This document shows positions 56,274 to 64,000 of a DNA stretch of 64,000 nucleotides, one piece after another (the first letter of the stretch is position 1; every line of letters begins with the position of its first letter). A program made the translations under genes and the position numbers. A model generated the notes under the pieces. It did no database searches and was not told the DNA's origin. It was given only the letters and a program-made list of their open reading frames with translations. Origin of the DNA: Annona cherimola (taxonomy: Eukaryota > Streptophyta > Magnoliopsida > Magnoliales > Annonaceae); NCBI GenBank assembly GCA_030490835.1, contig CM059972.1, positions 49,145,452-49,209,451 of the forward strand. The letters are read 5' to 3'.

Positions 56274-59200
56274 GGTGATTTCCAGATTTTATGGTTTTGA
56301 AGTTTAGAAATTTAGGAAGAAATCATACTAGACGTTGATTAATTTCTAAATACATTGATTCATTCAATATGATTTTAACGCTGCTGGAATTATAAAATAA
56401 TGGCAGTTGTATTTTATTTAAGTTATTTAATGGATGAATACATGATGTTAGAAACCAAAATACGAATGAGATGCTAAAGAAAGGAGTTTAGCCATGAAAT
56501 TTATGTAAAATATTATTATATTATCATTAAGGAATGACCAAAGTTTCAGCTTGAAATATTAAGTAGGTTGTAAATTAAAAATCCGAGAAGATTAACTTAA
56601 ACAGGGTAAAATGGGTGACAGGATCAGCTATAGTAAATTATTTTTTATAATTTTTTTAGATGGCTTTGTGATCTGAAATTTTTATATGATGTAACAGATA
56701 TCATTATTATCATTTTAAAAAAATCAAATATGATTTTTGGAAGACATAAGTATGGTTTAAAATTAACATGATTAAGGCTGTTCCTAATTGCACAACACTG
56801 TCCAGCACAGTGAAAATGATAAAATAAATATATAATGTAAATATTTCTTGTTGAGATTTTTATGAGGATTAATAAATGTAGTTATTTATGTATGATAAAC
56901 ATTTCAGAATTAAATACCTTTATTTTATTACAAATCAAGATTTAAATAAATTAGTACGCCTGATTTCAACAAATGTGGACAGTTTGAGAAATAATCAAAA
57001 AGAAATATGAAACCTAAGTGGAAATGACCCGAATTGATATATATGTTATTCAGGAGTGTAATAAATGATTAAAGATAGCAAGAATGATTAATAATTGATG
57101 TTATAATATGTATATGGAATTAATAAATAAAAAAGATGAAATTTGGGAAAATAAGAAGACAAGGGCTGTTTTGAAATTTAATAATAAGTTTCAAAAATTT
57201 TAAATGAGAATTATGATTATGTTGATCATGATATGTTATGGACTATATTATAGGAATTAAAATAATTTTGTTAAGTCAAATTCATGCTTAAAACATGAAT
57301 TATGGAACCTTATATGCATATGTGTATAAGTGGCTAACATGACTTGTTTAGCCAAGAAAATCATGATTAATTCAAAATTCATGAATTATCTCATGATGTA
57401 CTAGACAAGAGCTATGTCATGGTATTTTTTATTTTTAAAAAATTGCTAAATTTTGAAACCCATGGACAGTGCCAAACATGCTGTGAATAATAACCCGCAT
57501 GAACAGTGAACGTGAACAGTAATTATGAATAGTGATCATGAACAGTAATCATGAATAGTAAACAGAGTGATTTGGGCAGAAATAAGATTGATATTTATAA
57601 GGATGTATGAATGAAATTTTTAAAGATTTTTGGGATAAAAATCCATATGTGAAAATAGAGACCAAATTAACCTCTATAGGAGTTACGAAGGAAAATAAAG
57701 TGATTATGACATATGCATGGGTTAGAAAACCCTAAGATAAAGTCAAATTTAATAGTAAAAATGTGCAAGCATGGAATAGTATGTTTATATGAGAAAAATG
57801 ATCCTTTTCATTTGTATAGGAAAAGAAAAGGCTACAAGCGAAAGATACAAGTTGACTACACAAGTAAGCAAACAAGTCTTTTGAAAATTCAATTTTATAT
57901 GACCTTACTCTGCAATCTTAAATTGTTTTGAAAATTGCTTCGTTAGAAGCAAATCCTTTTTATATTGAAAAATATTGAAATGCAAATGTTGAAAAGGTTG
58001 TGTTGAAAGGAAAATGAGATTTTAAAATGATATTTGAAATAAATGTTTTAGAATAGTTTGATTACAAGGTTTTGAAGTATTTTAATGATACGTTTCAAAG
58101 GTTCTCTAAATATTGGATTATTTTGGAATTTCCAATATCTATTGTTTCGAGAAGGATTTAAGGAAGGCCACCACGATAAATTAATTTGAAAAAATGATTT
58201 GAGTAATGTTCAAAGGATTATACAAGTCTATCACATATAGAAATGAACAATAAGACAGGTGGACAAAAGTATATGATATTAGATGAAAGTATGTACTTGC
58301 ATGTCCTTTGATCATAAAAACCCATAAATGGGAAAAGCATTTGTAAGAAAAATCTTTTGGTTTCAAATATTTTTAACAACGTTTTATCGTTCAAAAATTA
58401 TTTACAAAACAATTAGAAAGTATTGTTATTTCAAATATTTTCCTTGAATAATTCAAAAAATTTATAAAATATAAATATTTTAAGATTGGCTATACTTAGA
58501 AAACGTTTTGAGTATAGAACTCGTTAAAGTGGGTTAAGCCCAGTTTTCAAGATTTGAAAGGAATACAGGCTGAGGTCTGTAGTATTTTATGAAAGCATAC
58601 TAGCATCAAGTTTTCAGAAAAAGAACACAGACTGTGGTCTGTGGTTTTTATAGAATCATGCTAGCATGTGAATGTGAAGGAAAAGTGTGCACAAGGATTA
58701 TATATTAGGTCTACTATAAAGGATATGCAAGCCGGACGTGGTTGCAAATTGGGCCCCCTTTGCATAGGCCGAGTCTCTTGAATAAGGCTAAATGCCGGCG
58801 GCGCCCTCCTTGAAATGGGAGATGGACACGGATAGCCGCCTGGCTCGTGGGCTATCACTTGGAAAGGTTTCTTTCCTAAGGAAGGATGATCACTTGATAA
58901 GTGTCACCTACCAGATGGACAGAGACGTATTGCATGTTGCATATGCTTAAAAAAGGTTTTATGAAAAGTATTTTAGGACATGAGAATGACATGAGAATGT
59001 CCTATAAGAAAAGGAGTTTCGATGAAAAAATATTTTAGGACATGAATATGTCTATGGAAAAAGAATTTATATGCCAAGTTTTATAAGCAAATGTTTGCCA
59101 TGAATTGGGATTATGAAATGTTTATGAAAGGTATTTATGAAAAGGTTTCCTCTAATTGCTAGTCGAACGCTTGTTAAGCGTCTACTATTGAAAGATGAGA

Positions 59201-59699
59201 AATGCATTTAAAATGAAAAATGCTTGCTTATTGAGTTTCAACTCATGTTTTGTTTTCCTCAACCATAGACAGGTACAGCACAGGCCATGCAGGAAAGGAA
59301 AAGAGTATGAAGAAAACTTTTCAACAAGCTGGTCTGTATATGGTATGAATGATTATATGGAATTTTCAAAATCTGTATGTATGAAATGTTTAGATTGAAA
59401 GAACTTGTGATATAGATAAGTCTGTTATTATGATATGAATAATATATGTGAAATTGATGTCAAGAATGTGTTCATATATGATGATATGAAGTTATGTAAT
59501 GAGATATTATGAGTATCATGTGTAAAATTGATGACAAGTGTTTGTTAAGTGATGAAAAGAAAAAGGAATGAAAAAAAAATTTGGACGTGATTTAATTAAA
59601 ATTCCCGTCGTGTGATCAGGGCAACAATCCTGAGTCACGTTTACCAATCGATAAAGATCCCGGAGTAATGCTTCTAGGCACCCGGGTCGGGGCGCCACA
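56274..59699 (+). repeat. T8: Del/Tekay-like LTR, 5' end truncated or diverged
   Basis: The 3' 1.9 kb (from about 57800) matches T6 closely and ends CGGGTCGGGGCGCCACA. The 5' part instead resembles the T3 subfamily near 56570-56790, so T8 looks mosaic. GAACAGTAA/GAATAGTGA repeats are at 57500-57565 and the GC-rich block at 58745-58865. Only GAAGT of the leader follows the LTR end before the sequence inverts. No genes seen. Confidence 0.78.
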
Positions 59700-59704
59700 G
59701 AAGT

Positions 59705-60711
59705 CCAAAATTTCATTTCTTCATTAAATTGGGCATATTAAAATAGGCTTACCCATAAAATGTCACCTCAATTGGAGTGAAGTACACATTTTAATTTAAT
59801 TAAAATCGTATTTTGGTATAAAATTTCATTTTAAAAACTTGTAAACATGTTTTTCAAAATTTAATCCATTCATTAAGTAGGGTATATTAAAATAGGCTTA
59901 CTTCTAAAATTTCATCTCAAATGGCCTTATATACATTAAGATATAAATTAACTGAGTAATTATATATAAAAAATAAAATATCAATGTAAATGCATGGTTG
60001 TGTTTCTGGACGTAAGTTTATGCCTTTGGCATGCTTTCTGATGCACTCAAGTTAGGTAATTTAGTAAACTATTTTTCATAATTTGATCCGTCTAGATTAG
60101 AAAGAACATAATTTAGTTTCTTCTATTAAATTCTCCTGTCCATCCGAGTTATACATGCTTAGATCTAATGAAAATAGTATGGATGAATATAAGCCCTTAG
60201 TTAGGACCCTAATTCGCCAAAAATTTTCCATTTCTTTTTATTTTTCCATAAGGTCCATAAAGTTAAACAGTTTCAATTTGTACAATTCAAAATTTTGAAA
60301 TTCCTTCCCGAAAAATTTGTAAAAATTCATTTTCATATCTAATATTTATGAAATCATTAATTACCCTCCATTTTCTTATAAATCTCAAATGTAACCTTTG
60401 TAAATTTCAATTAAGTCCCCTTTTCATCTCTACTCCCATTTTGTCCTTTTGTGGAAAGCTTCCTTTTTCGTATTTTGTGATTAAATTAATCCAGAGTGAT
60501 TAACTTATCACTTTATCTTAACCATATGGTTACTATTCACGTTCCACTATTCACATTTACTATTCATTTGAAATTATATTTCATAATTAATTATTTGATC
60601 CTTCAATTCCATATATTATGGAAATCATATATTTATTTCATATAAAAGTCAATATATTATCTAGGGTTCATGACCTTAGGGTTTCATACATGATCATAAA
60701 GAGGTTCCACA
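59705..60711 (-). repeat. T7: first 1.0 kb of a T LTR, minus strand (3' LTR of the right-hand element)
   Basis: Reverse complement of T6 51060-52080, starting in sense TGTGGAACCTC at 60711. The polypurine tract (minus, 60712-60724) precedes it. The LTR is cut at 59705 where T8 begins. Confidence 0.85.
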
Positions 60712-60724
60712 ATCCTCCCCCCTT

Positions 60725-61290
60725 ATAATAGGTTTCGTCTTGAAACCGACTACACTTCAAACAAGTGGGGGTATTTCCTCTTGACTTCCTCTCGAAGTTC
60801 TCAAGTAGTTTCCATTTCTGCATATCGGTTTCACTGGATTTTGACATACTCAATCTCTCGATTCCGAAGCTTGTTTACTTTGTGGTCCAAAATTCTAATT
60901 GGTCTCTCTTCATAATTTAAATGGTCATGACTTGGCAAATTTTCTTTAATACTTCAAATGGCCTTATGTATCTTGGGTTGAATTTACTCCTTTTCCCAAA
61001 TCTCGTAATCTCTTTTAAATGACATTACTATCACAAGTATATGACCTCCGACTTGAATCTTTAAGTCCTTTCTCTTACAGTTGGTATAACTTTTTTGTCG
61101 GCTTTGAGCCGTGACTATGTATTGACGGATCACCTGTACCTTTTTCTACCATTCCTCTTGATAGATCCGGGCTAGCTTTCCTTCTCCTATCTCATCTCAA
61201 TTTAGTGGGGTTCGACACTTTGTCCATATAGGACTTCAAATGGGGTCATCTATATGCTTGCTTGATAGCTATTGTTATATCATAAGAGCT
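60725..61290 (-). pseudogene. Del/Tekay-type integrase C-terminus (minus-strand remnant)
   Basis: Inverted copy of the remnant at 50485-51046, with the same order: GQKCRT-like motif near 61220, RPIRIL- and LRNREIEY-like motifs near 60850-60910, and KRKYPHLF near 60770, then the polypurine tract. Stops and frameshifts are frequent. RT and RNase H, which should lie further upstream on this strand (61.3-62.1 kb), are not detectable. Confidence 0.78.
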
Positions 61291-62100
61291 TGACTATTTA
61301 CATGGATATCTCTTAAATTATCACTCGTAATAATTTCCTTTCAAAATCACTACTCTACTTAATTTCATCATGTATATTAATCATGAATTTATCATGATTG
61401 ATAACAAAATAAATGTTTCGTTTAACATTTTCATTCGACATACTTAACTTTATTAGTCATATATTAATCATGATTGATTGACTAAAAATATTATTTTTAG
61501 CCATCAATATATACATATAATTTCATAATTCATGTTTTAAACATGAATTTAAGCTATGAAAAATTCATTTAATTCTTATCATATATAACATTTCTTGATC
61601 ATAATATTGTGATTTTTAATCACAATTTATGTCCAAAATTTTTGTTTTTCATTATGCTAAGAAATCAACATGTATACTAGCACAATCTCATTTAAACATG
61701 GTTTCTACACAACTTCAAAAAGTCTATTAAATATAATATCTATGCCAACATCATTCTATTATCATAATTAGCATAAACATGATTTCCAAACCATCAATCA
61801 TATTCATACCTCCCTTCTCATTTAACACATCATTTCATTTATCACATCCTTTCTCATTTATCATGAACATAATTCATAATGAAATCATATATAAATTACT
61901 TACCTTTCCTTATCATGTATAAAATATCAAAACATCCTGCGTTCATTTATTATTAAAAAGTCAGAAGAGACTAAATTTTTTTTTATCCTTTTCTTACTAC
62001 ATATGTATTACCTAGTGGGAACATTAGTGCTAGACCAATTAGGTCATTTTTACTTTCCTCTTACTCTTTTCCTCATTTCCACCATTCTTAATCCTTATCT
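61291..62100 (-). other. AT-rich internal sequence without detectable pol
   Basis: About 800 bp where RT, RNase H and the integrase core should be in a complete element. Its left 300 bp match 50165-50484 inversely. It contains repeated TTAATCATGATTGAT-like palindromic stretches. No gene is seen. Confidence 0.5.
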
Positions 62101-62109
62101 CTTCATCAT

Positions 62110-62680
62110 GGAGGAAACTCCTCTCATACCTATCTGCTTAGCCAATCTATACCAAGTATTAAATCAAATTCAGTTATGGGTAGTAGGATTAGGTCGGCCT
62201 CTAATATCATTGATCCTATCTAAGTAGGGCATGACTTTTATATTTGATTGATACTTGCTAACCTATAGACAGAAAATTCTACATGGATTATGCTACTTGT
62301 TTCTTCTACTTGCAGTGCATGTGTGGTTACGTATCGGTATGATGTAAATGAATATGTAGCACCTAAATCAAATAATGCTACGGCTAAATTTTCCAAAATA
62401 TAAATCATACCTGTAACCATCTTTTCTTCTTGGTCTTGAGATTTTGTACGATTCAAGGCCTGGACATGCACCGAGTCTATTGCAGTGCCTTGCTGAGTGA
62501 CGATTGCAGGAGTCCTTTGCTGAGCGGACCTTCCACGTGTCGAAATTCTTTACGGTTTTTTCGGACAGTGGGGTGATATGTGTCTTACTTGGTTGCCAAT
62601 AGAACATTTTATCTCTCTAGCCTCAGCTGTTCCACAATCCCTTGACACGTGGCCTACTTAACCACCTTTATAGCATTTAC
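62110..62680 (-). pseudogene. Del/Tekay-type Gag zinc knuckle and protease remnant
   Basis: Minus-strand remnant read across frames. Near 62675-62560 are two decayed CCHC knuckles (VGHVSRDC and VRHISPHC), each missing one Cys. The linker HVQALNR leads into the aspartic protease: MVTGMIYILENLAVALFDLG, then ATYSFTSYRYV with the active site as D-L-G-A-T instead of the D-x-GATHSF typical of the family. It ends ITEFDLILGIDWLSR near 62130, the IL-G-MDWL motif that closes Del/Tekay protease. RT does not follow. This confirms the family and shows an internal deletion. Confidence 0.82.
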
Positions 62681-63832
62681 TTGAACCCTGTAGGCACTCC
62701 CATAATGCCAATTTTTTTTTGGCAATTCTTACAAGCTGAGATATATCTTATCTACTTCCTTCCCTTTTACATTTTAAATGGGATCATCATGCTTTTGATG
62801 CACAACTCTAATTTGAGTTTTCCTTTGCCTGTTAATACTTTCCTATTTCCTTTCTTGCTTCACATTTTTTTTAATACTAACAATGAATTGTCTTAGTACT
62901 AGGTTAGGAGTTGCTACTTGTAGCAATCTATTTATTCCATTACCTCTTAACTGAGTCTATTACTCTTTGTAATAGACATAACATTTTTTTTATATACATA
63001 AAAGTATCTCAACATAACCCCTCATTTTATCATGAATATAAATTATACATTTAATCATGTCAATAGAAAGATTAGTAATAACCATTTTCTTTCTTTTCAT
63101 ATATACTTGATATATAAATATGAACAAATTTATTTCTATAGCAAAGAACACCTTTGCCTCAAATATATTTCATGATTTCAATCTTCTCCTTTCCTTCATT
63201 CTTTCTATACTTATCTACCAATCCTTGCTATGATATCACTCTTTATGGTACCATATCTTTCCTTTCATCATTCATCATTTTCCTCTTTCCACTCTCATTT
63301 TTTATGAGCTTTTCATTATGCATAATTCTTAATATATAATTATCAAATCATCGAGGAAGGATTCTTCGACTACATACTCACCTTGAGAGCAGCTCTTTCT
63401 ATCACTAATCCTGTCAATCATAAAAGGTGGAGTTAAAACAACATATAACATATATTTCTTAAATATCCACATTTTATCTATATTTTTCAAATCTTACATT
63501 TTTTCCTACTTTCCTTTCCAACATCACTTTTCATAGTGAAAAATTACTTTTCCTTTATGAATCATATACCTATCAATATATATATCATAGCAATTTCCTA
63601 TATTTACAACATAATTATGACAAATCATCATATGTTCATATAACTGTAAAAATCAACATATCATGGGTATATCTTATAATTTCAATCTATCTCTTCCATC
63701 ATTCTTCCTATACCTATTCATCAATCCTTGCACAATCATATCTTTCTTTTCATATCTATTTACCATTCTTTGTTCTGATATTACTCCTTGTAATATCAAA
63801 TCTTTTCTTTCTACGCCTATTTACCAATCCTT
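62681..63832 (-). other. Decayed gag and leader of the minus-strand T element
   Basis: Upstream part of the same element. 62680-63200 probably encoded more Gag, but no motif is clear enough to call. 63200-63832 is leader, inversely matching 55220-55879. Confidence 0.5.
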
Positions 63833-63844
63833 GCTCTGATACCA
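63833..63844 (-). other. Primer-binding site of the minus-strand T element
   Basis: On the minus strand TGGTATCAGAGC, initiator tRNA-Met type, five bases from the LTR end at 63850. Confidence 0.9.
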
Positions 63845-63849
63845 ACTTC

Positions 63850-64000
63850 TGTGACGCCCCGACCCGGGTGCCTAGAAGCCTTACTCTGGGATCTTTATTG
63901 ATTGGTAAACATGACTCTGGATTGTTTTCCTGATCACACGACGGGATTTTTTTGGATCACGTCCAATTTTTTTTTCATTCCTTTTTTTTCATCACATAAC
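63850..64000 (-). repeat. T9: 3' end of the 5' LTR of the minus-strand T element (runs off the window)
   Basis: In sense ends CACCCGGGTCGGGGCGTCACA. The 151 bp visible match the last bases of T6 and T8 closely. Confidence 0.88.

Larger units (their letters stand above)
60712..63849 (-). mobile_element. Internal region of a deleted Del/Tekay-like gypsy element
   Basis: A 3.1-kb interior bounded by polypurine tract with LTR T7 and by primer site with LTR T9. It retains leader, decayed gag-protease and the integrase end only. RT, RNase H and the integrase core are missing, so it was non-autonomous or deleted after insertion. Confidence 0.82.

Noticed and set aside
59195..59398. Open frame repeated inversely at 44203-44406 (MRNAFKMKN...), suggesting a gene family
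   Set aside because: Both are the same position in T-family LTRs. The similarity is that of the repeat and no known domain is visible.

Overview
The window is plant nuclear DNA made almost entirely of nested LTR retrotransposons; no host gene, tRNA, rRNA or CRISPR array could be supported. Evidence for a plant: Ty1/copia remnants with the polypurine tracts of the plant Sirevirus clade, Ty3/gypsy elements with tRNA-Asp primer sites and GGGAGGCAACCCA post-pol boxes as in the Tat/Athila lineage, and Del/Tekay-like gypsy LTRs with an initiator-Met primer site. The sequence is AT-rich and every coding frame is broken, as expected of old heterochromatin. The species cannot be named.

Layout. 1-4839: 3' half of a Sirevirus-like copia element (C1: broken integrase, RT and RNase H, polypurine tracts, 2.0 kb LTR). 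4840-5843: 3' part of a second copia LTR (C2). 5844 to about 39.8 kb: one minus-strand gypsy element (G) holding only gag and protease, opened by later insertions. These are solo LTR T1 (6598-10138) in its protease, element E2 (10656-32082) between gag and protease, and solo LTR T3 (33603-37643) in its leader. E2 is itself split by its relative E1 (10918-22430), and E1 gag carries solo LTR T2 (13327-15618). 39.8-41.7 kb: two copia LTR pieces (C3, C4) in opposite orientation. 41.7-43.9 kb: largely unassigned. 43.9-64 kb: a rearranged cluster of Del/Tekay-like LTRs on both strands (T4-T9) with scraps of internal sequence.

How the parts relate. E1 and E2 share LTRs, leader, gag and protease. E2 keeps RT, RNase H and integrase but has lost nearly all of the downstream ORF. 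E1 keeps that downstream ORF but has a roughly 136-codon unidentified tail in place of RT and integrase. G is a third arrangement with gag-protease followed by a lysine-rich tail and no polymerase. The T family is seen mostly as solo LTRs of 2.3-4.0 kb, the usual outcome of LTR-LTR recombination, plus one deleted minus-strand element at the right edge.

The strongest observations are the nested insertion order with target-site duplications, the complementary losses in E1 and E2, a hairpin at the extreme 5' end of the E LTR, a GC-rich block conserved in seven otherwise diverged T LTRs, and palindromes in the E LTR whose arms match the start of the element's own primer site.
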